Origin: Hyaloperonospora brassicae
Taxonomy: Eukaryota > Oomycota > Peronosporomycetes > Peronosporales > Peronosporaceae
Length of the DNA stretch: 64,000 nucleotides
Assembly: GCA_947650285.1 (NCBI GenBank)
Contig: CANTFL010000424.1
Coordinates: 1-64,000 of the forward strand
Direction: 5' to 3'
Shown: positions 1-10,479 of the stretch, piece after piece
How positions within the stretch are numbered: position 1 is the first letter of the stretch
Layout of the letters: each line of letters opens with the position of its first letter
The notes under the pieces: generated by a model
Databases searched by the model: none
What the model was told of the DNA's origin: nothing
Seen by the model: the letters and a program-made list of their open reading frames with translations, nothing else
Program-made: the position numbers and the translations under genes

Positions 1-124
1 GTTCTCTGAACCAACCTTTAAGCTCTCTGAGCTGTTGACTCTCTGAGTCGGGTTCTTTGAACCAAAGTTGCACATTGAGCGTAAAGTCTTCCTCTGACTT
101 AAGAAGCTGTGTAGCTCCGCTACA
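1..124 (+). repeat. 3' end of a Gypsy LTR (element A family)
   Basis: This stretch matches the last part of the two LTRs of element A (around 24790-24896 and 31908-32015), sharing the phrases around CTCTCTGAG, TCTTCCTCTGACTTAA and TGTAGCTCCGCTACA. It ends in TACA at 124 like the right LTR of element A. What follows does not carry the primer-binding site seen after the other 5' LTRs, so this is a solo LTR or the 3' LTR of an element lying mostly outside the window. Confidence 0.8.
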
Positions 125-2380
125 GAACCTAAGGAGGCGAATCACATTCCAAAGAAAACTGGGGCAGCCTATTAATTTAATTGTGAGTCGCCACATCGTC
201 GATGTCCTCGAGTCCAGTTGTAGATGTACTAAAAGGTTCCAGATCAAATTTAGGACTAACGTGAGCTGATGATCTCGATTCCGGTTGTACATGTATCCGA
301 AGGTTCCACATTAAAAAGTCTGTACAAACGTGAGCCGTCAAGAATGCTGTAAAGCGGCCAATGTCCAGGTAGCGCGTTATATTGTAGAGTCGAATAACAT
401 ACTCCGTCTGCATCGTGAGGCGTGTACCATCGGCTCCCACTTGGCGACTCCACACTGAACCAGAAGTCGGTGCACGCCGATTTTGATGGCGGTAGATCCT
501 TCGCCTGAAAATTACGAGTGTGTTCTGAAGCAATGTCGCCGTAGCTCATTAAAAAATTGAATGTTAATTGACTTCTGAACCGAGTTGTACCCGATTGCCT
601 TCGCCTGACTAAGCTTGGACAGCAATGCCTGAAGATTCACCTTCAAGCGTTCGGCTGCCAGCAGGATATCTTATTTTATTGTCTAAGCATACTGTCGACT
701 AGATGGAATTACCCCTTGTCGTGCCGATGAAAAGAAGAGCTCGCCTTAGTCTTGCAGCTGAATGGTTGTCTGGAGTCGAAATCGATCATTCGCGTTTAAA
801 ACCTTCAAAATGAAGTGCGAGCATGACCGGCTCGAGCCGTGGCCCTCCGCCAAACCCTGAATAATTTCCTATTCCTCCTCCGTACCATCCCGAAGCATAG
901 ATCACGTGTAGCTCGCGTCCTGCGCTTCACACAGTGAGCGGAGCCGGGCTATAGCAGCCGCCTCGAACTTTCCGAATTAAACATAAACTGCTGATAATTT
1001 TCTCGAACCGGGAGTGGCTCCGCCGAGATGGCTGGTGCAGCCCGCCCGGTTACTGTCGCCGCCCATTAGTTCATAACTGTTGACGTGCCCATTTGACCTC
1101 ACTCGTCATACTCGCCGCAATAGTCGACAGCGACCACGTCGTATTATACAAATCGAGACCCATTTTCCGCACGTTCCTGCACCATTGCTCGAAGGAACAT
1201 CGATCCACGACACTCACTTGCTCAAAACAGCTGAGGAGAAGCGATGACTCCATCACTTCAGCTTCAGATAGAATTTCTTGGCCGGCGGCACAAGGTCCAG
1301 ATTGATCTTCACTGATTCGAAGACGCCAGCAAATAACGCCCCTACGGTAGTCTTCCAGGAAGCCCGTTCCTCCGCTTCTGGCTAGGCTCGTAATTATGCC
1401 GTGACAGCCCGAAACATCGCTATCGCGCTAATGGTGGGGGAGGCTGAGCCTTTACGTCCTCAGAATTCTGATTAAGACTCATGTCGCTTCCGATGCGTGT
1501 CCCCGAGAACAGGGTGCGTATTAGTCGAAGCGAGGGAGTGCAAAGTGGCTTCGAACACTCCCGCCGGACCTGCAGTGTCTGCCTGAAACCGCGAAATGTC
1601 CGAATTGCTAGCCGACGAAGCGGCGCTTGCTGAACGCTGCAAACGCCCCTATGACAAAAGTCACACGCATCACTCAATGAGGTAGTCGACGAGGACCCAC
1701 TGTGGGTAGGACTAGCTCCGCCAATAAATTCGCCCCCGCCTAGCCGACCGGCGCACTCCGCGCCGATATCCCGCGCCCTGTTGTCTTTGTCTGTCGCGGT
1801 GTCCGACATGACCGGCTGGGTCCCGTTCTCTTCTGTTTAGATAAAGTGGCCCAGGAATTAGTGTTTGGCCCACACTGATGGTGATTAAGGGGGATTTGTG
1901 ACTCCTCTTTCTCCAGGTTCTGCAGCGCTTCCTGACCTCAGCAGTGGCTGAGCCGAGTTCCATGCTGACTAGGTCACCCCGTGAGCTGGTGATACGGTTA
2001 TAATGCTAGACAACCTAGGAACGACTAGCCCGGCTTCTCCTTAAAATTATTACGGAATGGTATGCAAATTAAGAAGTGTAGGTGATTTCAAAGCATTATC
2101 GTCAGATAAAATTGGGGATGTTGTCTGGATTACTCATTCCAGACTGATTGGGGACCATATATTTGTATAAGCTAAATGTTCTTATGCTATACTAAAATTG
2201 CTAAATACCGTTTGTGCATTGGTAAAATTGAAACTAACTTTTGTCTTGGACACAAAATAGGCAATATCGTTCAGGTGAGTTAGACCAAACTGTAGCTTAT
2301 ATTTAAATAATCCCGGAACATACTTAGTTAAAAACTCCACTTCACCTTTTCACAGCTCGCACGCAGACAAACTGACTGTT
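125..2380. other. No recognisable gene
   Basis: Several open frames of up to about 130 codons exist on the minus strand (for example 1420-1809), but none carries a domain I recognise and both strands are open about equally. Base composition is mixed, fairly GC-rich at 700-2000 and AT-rich after 2040. The only clear structure is the imperfect duplication at 201-336. Confidence 0.5.
201..336. repeat. Imperfect tandem duplication, unit about 68 bp
   Basis: Unit 1 (201-267) and unit 2 (268-336) align along their length, sharing GTTGTA-ATGTA, AAGGTTCCA and a closing ACGTGAGC. The two units differ at roughly a quarter of positions, so the duplication is old. Confidence 0.65.
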
Positions 2381-3240
2381 ATGGAGGAGACCATGAGACG
2401 TACGCGTATTGCAGCGCTTGAGGAGAACCTGACTAGAGAGCGCGGTGAACACGCGTCTGACCTCGCAGAGCTCCACAAGGAGATGAAAAGAGAGTGCGAT
2501 GGAAACGCGGCTAAGCTCGCAGAGCCCCACGAAGAGACGAAAATATAGCGCGATGGATGCACGGCTGAACGCATGCTCGCAAATGAGCTGCATAACTTTA
2601 AACGCAATCTCCTGATCTACACACATCACGACGAACGCATCCGCCTCATCGAATGTAACAACCAGTTGATCACCACTGTAGACAAGAAACTGGACAGATT
2701 GGGTGGCGTGCACATCTAGATGCATTACAGGATTGATAACTTGGAAGAGCGCATGATGGCCCACCCGATTCGAGCTAGCAAGGAGTACGGCATCTCTCTA
2801 GTCGTAGAGAGAAGGAATAATTGGTCCACGATGTCAGGATTTTGGCCGGCCAGAGAACACAAGTGCAGAGCGCCGTCACGATCGCGATCAAAGAAGGCGC
2901 GAGGGAATTGATGCCTTTTCAACTTGTAGGCAATGGGAACGCGCTGAGGAACGCCTACGTCGAAGCAGATATCCGTCATTTGTTAGAATCTCTTGGTGGG
3001 CGAGCAGTATGTTTCTACCTCTTTGTTTTGTTGCTTGTTATTTTATCGTCATGATAACATTTGTTTATTTATTTGTTTATTAGCAGGGGAAGCGATATCT
3101 ACTGGATTCGTCATCCGTAATCGTAGAGCGGAAAATGGGTCCAAGGCGTTCGTGACTTTGATCTCAAAACGCGTGAGACGATCACCCAGAACTTGAACAG
3201 GAATTTGACGTCGTCGACTGCATGTATGATGAACGCAACC
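2381..3240 (+). pseudogene. Decayed coiled-coil protein gene, possibly of large-DNA-virus type
   Basis: An ORF opens at ATG 2381 and runs 55 codons to a TAG at 2546. The reading then continues in several frames to about 3240. The first part is rich in Glu, Lys and Arg and contains a roughly 54-bp internal repeat (2441-2600) encoding heptad-like units such as LAELHKEMKRE. A later segment (2821-2990) contains VRILAGQRTQVQS followed by a charged stretch. A plausible intron (GTATGT at 3008 to TTAGCAG at 3086) keeps a reading frame open across it. The arrangement of coiled coil followed by an I/V-R-x-x-A/G-Q-R region recalls C-terminal halves of KilA-N/MSV199-type proteins of nucleocytoplasmic large DNA viruses, copies of which are known in oomycete genomes. 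That resemblance is weak and from memory of the general pattern only. Stops and frame changes show that it is not functional as it stands. Confidence 0.25.
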
Positions 3241-3344
3241 TAGAGATAAAAACAAGATCTGCTTAACGGTAGTATTGTGTAAAATAAGACTTTTTCGCTT
3301 TCGTTGTTGGATTGCATGTTGGGTTTTGCTGGAAACCAATCGAC

Positions 3345-3675
3345 TATCGTTGCTGGTGCTATCGGTGCTAGTGGTACAGCTGGAACTGTGGGCTTGATCA
3401 AACCAGCGATCATGTTGCTAGGTCTATCGTTGCCAACGAGCTGCTCGTTTGGACGTTGATGGATCGGTCGCTGCTTGATCGGTAGCTGCTGGATCGGTCG
3501 CTGCTGGTGCTGCTTTGTATGGTGCCGATTTGGAGGCGCTGTCATCGTTTCAGCTGATGTTGCTGGGCTTGAGGTGCCAGCGATGATGTTGCGAGGTCTG
3601 TCGTTGCCGCAAGCTGCTTGTTTAGACGTTGCTGGATCGGTCTCTGCTGGTGCTGCCGTGTATAATGCTGTCGTA
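3345..3675. repeat. Degenerate tandem repeat, Gly/Ala-rich on plus, Gln/Pro-rich on minus
   Basis: Two related blocks (about 3390-3530 and 3560-3675) repeat the series GATC(A)ATGTTG, GGTCTRTCGTTGCC, GCTGCTYGTTT, GACGTTG and GGATCGGTC-CTGCTGGTGCTGC. The first block itself contains extra copies of the CTGCTGGATCGGT module. Minus-strand frames read Gln-Gln-Arg-Pro-Ile-Gln repeats, but no continuous gene is evident. Confidence 0.6.
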
Positions 3676-3929
3676 ACTCAGTAGTTTTCGGCCTTGATAT
3701 TGGCATTTTGGAGAGATGTGAATGTTGCAATTATGGTCGAAACGAAGATCAAGAATTCTCCAGTCTTCTTTTTTGAATTATCACCAAACTTTCCATCAGT
3801 AGTTGTACAATTACCGAACATCAAATTTCGCAGTACAATCGCTAGCGCATTGTCCTGTTGTCTTCATCGCTCGCGGGCCAGAGACAGCTCCTCTCGGACA
3901 GCGTTTGTCGAACAGAGCGGACCCAAGCA

Positions 3930-4292
3930 ATGCTGGTGCCTGTGCTTGTTGATGCTGCGGGGTGCGAGTGGAGTTTGCTCGAGTTCCAGGGCGAGTTACT
4001 CCCCAGTGGCGGCAAGGGCGCGCTGGACCTGCAGGGGGTGGACATTGGGACACTTCGTTTCGGACACGCGGGCGTACTGACGCTGCGCATTGGGACGCAC
4101 GTGTTGACTGGCACAGTGCAAACTCTGCCAAAACCGTTTGCGATCCTGCACAAGAGCGACGCCAGTCACGCGATGGACGGGACGACCGACGGCAGTGTCG
4201 GAGCAGCAGCGGCACAGGTCCAGTACGAAGTCGTGGGCATTGCCCGCACGCGCGTCGTGTTCGCCTCCCGACCAAAGCCTGTGCTCGCGTAG
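3930..4292 (+). CDS. CTF8: Ctf8, subunit of the Ctf18-RFC clamp loader
   Basis: A 120-residue intact ORF shows the Ctf8 pattern along its length: an early W-S-L-x-E-F-Q-G-E-L motif (about residues 13-22), G-x-L-x-F-G-H and L-R-I-G-T-H-V-L-x-G (about 40-60), K-P-F-A-I-L (about 68-73), and a closing V-G-I-A-R-T-R-V-V-F-x-x-R-P-K-P segment. Ctf8 joins Dcc1 and Ctf18 to form an alternative PCNA loader needed for sister-chromatid cohesion and checkpoint signalling in the nucleus. The length equals the usual 120-130 residues of the family. The ATG at 3930 is chosen because the conserved region starts directly behind it; an in-frame ATG at 3858 would add 24 residues without family character. The gene has no intron. 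A 14-bp minisatellite begins 22 bp behind the stop. Confidence 0.85.
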   Translation: MLVPVLVDAAGCEWSLLEFQGELLPSGGKGALDLQGVDIGTLRFGHAGVLTLRIGTHVLTGTVQTLPKPFAILHKSDASHAMDGTTDGSVGAAAAQVQYEVVGIARTRVVFASRPKPVLA

Positions 4293-4313
4293 TCCGTGGA
4301 TGGAAGAGATCGA

Positions 4314-4383
4314 TGGACACGCGACTTGGGACACTTGAGTCGGGACACGTAGTCCGGGACACTTGCATTGGGACACGCGACGT
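4314..4383. repeat. Minisatellite, five copies of a 14-bp unit
   Basis: The unit is GGGACACNNGNNNN. Copies start at 4314, 4328, 4342, 4356 and 4370 with no gaps; GGACAC is invariant and the following NNG and spacer vary. It lies in the presumed 3' untranslated region of CTF8. Confidence 0.85.
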
Positions 4384-4601
4384 TGGAGACTGTGAGAACT
4401 AATACACGGACGTGGCTCGACTTGGATGTGGCTCGACGCGTGGGGCTATTGCGCTGCTGGCGGTATGGACGTTAGGTGCTAATTGACGATAGCGGCGGCG
4501 GCGGGACGTTGTACAAACTTCTTGAGAGTGTTTTCCAAGACGTTGAGGTCGTTGACGGACTGGAACGCAAACCACGAGACGCCGACGTCTAGCGGGTCGT
4601 G

Positions 4602-5348
4602 TTATGTCGTGGCCGCTGGCAATGGGGTCGGCACTTGTTTGCTGCTCTGAGTATTGTCGTTGTCGTCGCCTCCTGCTTGCAGTATTTGACGCAGTTGATG
4701 CACGACGATGGCTTCGGCTCTGGTCTCGTCACGTGCGGACCATCGCAGCGTGTTGTTCCCTCGAAGAGCGTTGGCCACTTCACGCGACAGCATACTGTCC
4801 GACACGCTGCCTTGTGGCAACGGAGATGGAGGGAACAACAGCGAGATGTACTGCTTGAAGCCACTTGTGCTTTGCGTTAATCGACGGGTGCGAGTCAGAG
4901 CTTTCAATTGCTGCACTGCGAACGTCTGGTCATACGAACACTGTTCTTGCGGAAGCGGAGCGGTGAACGACTCGGTGGCTGTCTGTGCGAACGGTGAGAT
5001 CGAAATGACGGCACGGGCTACGCGAGTCAAGTGCGGCGCATCCTCGACAAAGTCGTTCCAGAACAGCGTCGAGGGCCGACCGACAGTCATTTCCCACGCG
5101 ACGACGTCGGAAAAGACTCCCGTTCTCTCTGCGTAATCGCCCAATTCGTTCAACAGCTGAGAGCGAACAGCACCACTGCCGTATCCTGCGCTTGGAAACA
5201 CGCGTTCCGCTAGTTGGACAACTAAGGATTTCACGCGCCGCTTGCCAGCGACTGAAAGACCGGCGCCGGCGACACGCGGATCCAGAAGCACGCACACGAG
5301 CTCGTGCGAATTGACGTGGCGTTCAATCATAGACACGGCCACGGACAC
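4602..5348 (-). CDS. hAT-transposase-derived protein, C-terminal dimerisation region
   Basis: An open frame of 248 codons lies convergent to CTF8. Residues 20-30 (LLDPRVAG) resemble the 'LDPR' segment that precedes the hAT dimerisation domain. The stretch around residues 90-130 (FWNDFVEDAPHLTRVARAV, then SISPFAQTATESF) follows the family pattern W-x(n)-P-x-L-x-x-x-A-x-x-x-L-x-I-x-P-x-S/A-A-x-x-E-x-x-F. The N-terminal BED finger and the catalytic part are absent, and I could not find them as clear frames upstream (5349-5940). It is therefore either a truncated transposase relic or a small domesticated derivative. The frame is uninterrupted. The C-terminal 40 residues are low-complexity Asp/Asn/Thr/Pro. 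The true start is uncertain because the frame may have lost its 5' part. Confidence 0.5.
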   Translation of the reverse strand: MSVAVSMIERHVNSHELVCVLLDPRVAGAGLSVAGKRRVKSLVVQLAERVFPSAGYGSGAVRSQLLNELGDYAERTGVFSDVVAWEMTVGRPSTLFWNDFVEDAPHLTRVARAVISISPFAQTATESFTAPLPQEQCSYDQTFAVQQLKALTRTRRLTQSTSGFKQYISLLFPPSPLPQGSVSDSMLSREVANALRGNNTLRWSARDETRAEAIVVHQLRQILQAGGDDNDNTQSSKQVPTPLPAATT

Positions 5349-6160
5349 GAAGCTTTGTTTGCCCTGCTTAGGTATCAGTTTATGGATGTGAAAAAGGCTG
5401 CTCCTTCACGTTCATCCGACTTTCGGCAGTGCACGGACTGCAAGCTACACACAATATGTTACATCATGAGTTGTGCCTTTGATGTTGCACCTTCGTCAAT
5501 CGCGTTGCTTACGTACAAACTACAGCGTTCGAGACTGTTTTGCACTGATGGACTCAGTTTCGGTGCTATGCAACGACAACAAATTCTGCAGGAACTTGAG
5601 TTACGAAAGTCGGCTTCTACCTCTGTACCGCAATTCATAGGGCGAAACTTAGCAGCTCGCCGTGAAGAAAAGGATGCACGCTGTATTACGCTTATACAAA
5701 GAGATTAAAGAGTTTGCCGTAAACGTATTGGAAAGCACTATGCCCGTTCAGGATAAACTGGTGATTGATGAGATATAAGAGGTAGCATACGAGATGTACA
5801 ACAACGGTCTTAACTGCTGGAGTACAAACGACATGCGCAGGCGACTGCAATACGAAAATCGGACGCTCTGATGTTTTGACGCCATCCTTAGCGACTGCGG
5901 CTGCAAGAAAGTGTAGAGAGCGCACGTAAGGCACCCGTGAAACCCTGTTTCGATGTCGATTAATGCACAGTTTATGTGGTATATGTAGAAATGTTACGCT
6001 ACAACTGCCGACACATTTGGAGTTATGGGATTGACTGTTGAGCCAGCAAGTGTCCTACCAACTATACCGCTTGCCGTGCAAGAGTCACCATTCCGTCATG
6101 TTTATAGCTGAGATTTGCTTCCGGAGCAAATGCAAAGCTGATCGAAGTGCTGCCCGTTGC
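5349..6160. other. No recognisable gene
   Basis: Short frames occur on both strands, including 5692-5934 on the minus strand. None shows a family motif, and I found no continuation of the hAT-like ORF with confidence. Confidence 0.5.
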
Positions 6161-7276
6161 TTACGACGAGCGAATGATGCTCCTGGTAACTGCAAAATTA
6201 TCGCCTACTTCTGCCGATGCAGAGTATATCATCATACCCCCGTGTCCATCCTGGCGGCCAAACTTCTCCCATTCGTTAATCACTGTTGCATTCGGCCCCG
6301 GACCATAGGCACATCCACCCTTTACACATAGACCAACCGTAGCGCGGGAAAAATCGCCACCTAACTGAGTCTTCCACGCTGCAAAAGTAGTATTCTCAGC
6401 CGCCGCGTATATTGCTGCTGCAGTGGCATCGTCTTCATGGACGTTGTACGCCATAATGTTGATCCAATCCACGTAGTCGAGCACCTTTGTCGGAAAGCAT
6501 CTCGAGTATACTGCTGCGTCGACTGCTGAACATACTGCGAGGTCTCCTTCGCTGAAATAGGCATCGTAGGTCAGCAAAGCCGACGAAGTACCACCACTTT
6601 CGTCCAGCGCCTCCCGTGTAGCCTTCAGCAGCTCAATCGTTCGATCGGCACTAAACTGCACCCCAACAGTCTCGTCGTCGAAATCCAAGCCAGCAAACCC
6701 GAACTTCGTCACTAGATTGACGGCTGACTCAGCAAACAGCGTCGCGTTCGCAATTACCGACATGTTGTCGTTGTTAGTTGACCCACCAACACTCGCCAGT
6801 GTCGAAATGCAGCGCTCGTGGAGGGTTTTCACGCATTGTGTAATGTGGTCATCGGACGACTGGAACGTGGGCACGATAACGCCTTCTGCGACAAGTGCAA
6901 AGCCAAAGATCAAGTGAGTGACGCCATCCGGAACGGTGTCACATCCAGCAACTTCGCTTTGCCAGAATGCTACAGTCCGGTCTTTGGCGGCGACAGGAGG
7001 GCAGGACGATAGCCGAGTAGACGATGCAGCGGAAGTTGCGCTACTTCCACTCGAGCTCGGCGTATCGCCAGAACTGCTTGAATCGGCAGTCAACGTTACG
7101 CCCACCGCGACAATGACAGCAACGAGCACCATTATTCCGCAAATGATTGCAGCCAGGCGTCTCACGGATGTCGAGCGCGGCTTCTTCTCAGGGACATCAT
7201 GTTGATCGAGCGACCAAGAAGTGTACAAGTTTATGTCGTTTGGACTTGCACACTCTTCATGTGGAAATCGAACCAT
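6161..7276 (-). CDS. Type II membrane protein with GH18 (chitinase-like) domain
   Basis: The ORF encodes 371 residues from the ATG at 7276 (MVRFPHEE start). An in-frame ATG at 7384 would give 407. A basic cytoplasmic tail (KKPRSTSVRR) is followed by one hydrophobic segment of about 22 residues (LAAIICGIMVLVAVIVAVGV) and a Ser-rich stalk, so the enzyme domain should face outside or the secretory lumen. The domain has the GH18 barrel signature: TVAFWQSE as strand 1, THLIFGFALV, a SVGGST segment as strand 3, and GLDFDDE matching the D-x-D-x-E motif with the catalytic Glu kept. A later WINIMAYN segment fits the conserved M-x-Y strand, and MMIYSAS fits a late strand. The residue pair before GLDFDDE is F-A where classical chitinases have D. 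GH18 proteins cleave chitin-type beta-1,4-GlcNAc chains or only bind them. Activity is likely but unproven. Confidence 0.75.
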   Translation of the reverse strand: MVRFPHEECASPNDINLYTSWSLDQHDVPEKKPRSTSVRRLAAIICGIMVLVAVIVAVGVTLTADSSSSGDTPSSSGSSATSAASSTRLSSCPPVAAKDRTVAFWQSEVAGCDTVPDGVTHLIFGFALVAEGVIVPTFQSSDDHITQCVKTLHERCISTLASVGGSTNNDNMSVIANATLFAESAVNLVTKFGFAGLDFDDETVGVQFSADRTIELLKATREALDESGGTSSALLTYDAYFSEGDLAVCSAVDAAVYSRCFPTKVLDYVDWINIMAYNVHEDDATAAAIYAAAENTTFAAWKTQLGGDFSRATVGLCVKGGCAYGPGPNATVINEWEKFGRQDGHGGMMIYSASAEVGDNFAVTRSIIRSS

Positions 7277-9106
7277 AAGTGTCTCTGTTGACGGGTAAAC
7301 GTAAAATGAAGGCTCACTAACAGCGGATTTGAGTGCATTCAGATGCAGACATGCGTGCGGCTGCCACATATGAGCAGCGTGCACAATCTCCGCGCCACAA
7401 ACACATCATCTCTCCCACACGGACAAAGGTCCTAGTGCTTCAAATGCACATGGAAAAGAGAGTGGCAGAGACAACTACTTGTCGGGACATGATCGACAAG
7501 TCTGCTGTTTTAGATAGTTCATGTAGAAACGAGTGTGGACTCTGCTCTGCTTCTGGTCTCGGTCGGAAGTTACAATTGATCTCCTCGTTCCGTCACAAAT
7601 GCTTTCGCCTTGCACGAAATCGTCAACACTATCAAAATGTCGAGAGCAGATACTTGCTCGTCTCGAAAGTACTACAGACCATGAGTACTGAGCTGAATCA
7701 AACACATGCATCGACTGAGTCAATATTTAAAAGGTTCGCTGTCTTTACATACGATTATATATCTGGGATCGAAGAACGGTACGCGAGCGTCAAATCGCAT
7801 GACAGCTGTGTGAGACGCCGTCGAACAGCAGATTCACTCGAGCAATCATAGCAAACGACGGAACAGGCAAACGAGCTCGAAAGAGAGTTCTAGGCGTTGA
7901 GCGTGCGGAGTGTCTCTCATTGACTTCGGTCATAAAGCAGAGAATTTGCTGCTGTGCCAATTTCACGCTAGTTCTAAACAGACGGATGAGCTTTCGCATA
8001 TTCGCTAGCAATGCGCGACAAATTTTAGCTTTGACAAAGACGGGATAGCGATCAGCATAGATGTACGAAGTGTCTGACGTTCCATATGGCAAACTCGGTG
8101 TGCCACGTGGTACCAAATCTTACGTCTGAAAACTCGCTGTCACTTCGTCAGTCGTCGTCAAAGAGCTTGTGACATTTATCTGGCAGCAAGCAAAGCTAGA
8201 ACTTACCCAGGACGGATCGCTGACATCCGATTGGAGTGTATTTTTTGAGCTATGGAATCGAAGTTTACGGTAGCATTGATGCCAACTTCGCCTTCCAGAA
8301 ATGCAGTCAAAGCAGATCAGAGGAATGAAGGTTGCGTCATTGGTACATTCGCAATCGAGACCTACGACCATTAGGAAATACGCACAGAGGTTTACTAGTG
8401 TTGATAGCTGATTTCATTGTCAATTACTTTTCTACAATCTTATTCTTGCATTGCCGTGTGTCAGTGTGATCTCTTCTCAGAAGCAGGTCGAACTGGTACG
8501 CGATGTTGCCCAGTTAAAGATCGACATTGCCAAGAGTCGGCGCACCAATGCATACATTGATGACGTCAAGATTTATTGCTCCAGACAGAGCGGAAACTTC
8601 GACAAGAGGACAGTTTGCGGCAGCCATCGAACGAAGATAATACAACCAGCTGCAAAAGTTGACTAAAAGACGCTGCAATGGTGTCATCTTGATAGTATAC
8701 CACACTTGCAGGTACACTAGGATTCAAGATGATTTGCCAGCTGTGATGAACGCATTGCATCTGCAAGCGACCGACTTAAGAAATTGGCACAAACGTTTCC
8801 TGCTGTGTGAAGCGCGACGAATTATAATTCAGCAAAACTAAATGGAGCTTGATGGACATGCTGCAAACTCTTCCGGTCGTGGCAATTGAAGGGATTAAGT
8901 CGTACGGGACGTGTTTATTTCTCATGCCAATACAAATTGTGCAGATCGGATTACGAGTCACTTTCTAGTCGCCTGCATGTCGTAAATTCTCGAAATATAT
9001 CGTGCTGCTATATTGTTGAATATCTTGGTGACGGGTTTCTCGGCCCTAAATTTGAGCGAGGGATACGAAGCCGAACAAATGGTTCTCAAGCGAATTAGAT
9101 GCAGCG
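7277..9106. other. Region without a clear gene; weak decayed coding traces
   Basis: A plus-strand frame at 7333-7851 (172 codons) overlaps the chitinase-like gene start in antisense and has no known motif. Around 8455-8840 two frames (about 70 and 60 codons) read as charged, helix-rich peptide separated by a frame change, which may be a decayed host gene, but I cannot assign it. The rest shows nothing. Confidence 0.35.
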
Positions 9107-9277
9107 TGTAACGGGGCACGCTCTTACCAGATGACTGGTAAGACCGTGCGTTGGCTGAACACAAGGCTGCGTGCTTTCGACGTCACGTACATGTGGCGTG
9201 AGGAAGCGCAAGGAAGTAAACAGAACTTGAAAGCTCTGTCTAAGGGAAAAAGTAGAACTGTATTTGTTAGGTAATTG
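9107..9277 (-). repeat. 3' LTR of element B, outer part
   Basis: This piece aligns with 20352-20510 of the 5' LTR, starting TGTAACGGGGC and sharing TACCAGATGACTGGTAAGAC and the following 90 bp at about 88% by eye. The alignment breaks near 9270, where the MULE begins, and resumes at 12715. Positions 9269-9277 are one copy of the presumed 9-bp MULE target duplication. Confidence 0.85.
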
Positions 9278-9344
9278 TAAAATGCAAGCCCGCAAAATTA
9301 TAAATGTACGCCTTATAAAAACCAAAATTTGTTTTTGTTTAATG

Positions 9345-9630
9345 TACCCTCTTGTGTAGGAAAAGCATTCACAACGTTGCTCATCAGGCGACAGTCTTGT
9401 TGTCAAACAAACAGGACGATGTACGCATCGGGAACGTGTAGGATGAGTGTGGGGATGCTGACAACTTGCTGATGAGTTAATGATTGGAGTTAAATACACC
9501 CACTTGTGTAAATAAAGCATTCAGAAGGTTGCTCATCAGGCGGCAGTGATGCCGTCGAACATGCAGGACGATGTCCGCGTCAGGAACGTGTGAAATGAGC
9601 GTAGGGTCGCTGACAACTCGCTACTAAGGG
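9345..9630. repeat. Two-copy tandem repeat, unit about 148 bp
   Basis: Copies at about 9345-9480 and 9495-9630 share CTTGTGTA, AAAGCATTCA, GTTGCTCATCAGGCG, CAGGACGATGT and GCTGACAACT in the same order. It lies inside the MULE, near its left end. Subterminal repeats are common in such elements. Confidence 0.8.
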
Positions 9631-10479
9631 TCTTATGCTGTTTTTTTAAATGCCAGATTGAATTAGAGATCGAGCGGCACATAAAATATTGTATCAGCTT
9701 CGACAGCATCATATAAACTACCAAAGCCATTGCTCAAGTGCACTGGTAGCCCTGCAGCTTGCAGAGTGCAACAAAACAATTTACAAGACGCCGCGGACGA
9801 TTGCGCTCTGCGCCCAAACGGCTGTATATACAGCCCGTAATCGTGGATGAACGAAGTGATGCTTCTGAGTGGTGAGAAAGAGTCGCACAACTTGTGCGTG
9901 AAGGACAACGATTTTGTGCGACGCGTCAATATAGTGTGAAGGTATTGAGTCAATGTTTTATGCTATAGATGGCAATCATGAATCAGAATCCTTACTGTTT
10001 ACTCTCCTGCATATTATCGCTTGCGGACTGATACCAGAAATGTATTAATTCCTAGCAATAGGATTTCCTACAGATCACATACGGTTACGCCATGCATACA
10101 AATAGTATTGTTTGGCGTCATATAACGTTACAAGGAAGGTATATGTTACCAGGAAGTATGACATTGTATGGTTTGACATAATAGCCAACCTTATTCTAAC
10201 AATTTTACGTAGGATAGGTAAATTCTACACATTTGTATCAGCCACCAATACTGTTGTTGAATCCCCGATACGATTAGAATATTGCAAGTGAATGATAAAG
10301 TAGCAATATAATCTTTTCTTACCCATACTGTTGTTATATACACATAGCTGTGAATTGAGTGTTCCTCATTCTAATTTCACAGGAACTTAAAGGGTAACGT
10401 CTCTGCTGAGGGATTGCTATCAATATCATTGTCGGTGCTTCCAGATGCCTTTCCGTTTTTGTGGAAAAGTTCTTAGATT

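Noticed and set aside
7333..7851. Plus-strand ORF of 172 codons
   Set aside because: It overlaps the 5' part of the GH18-like gene in antisense, has no recognisable domain, and its composition is irregular; not called as a gene.
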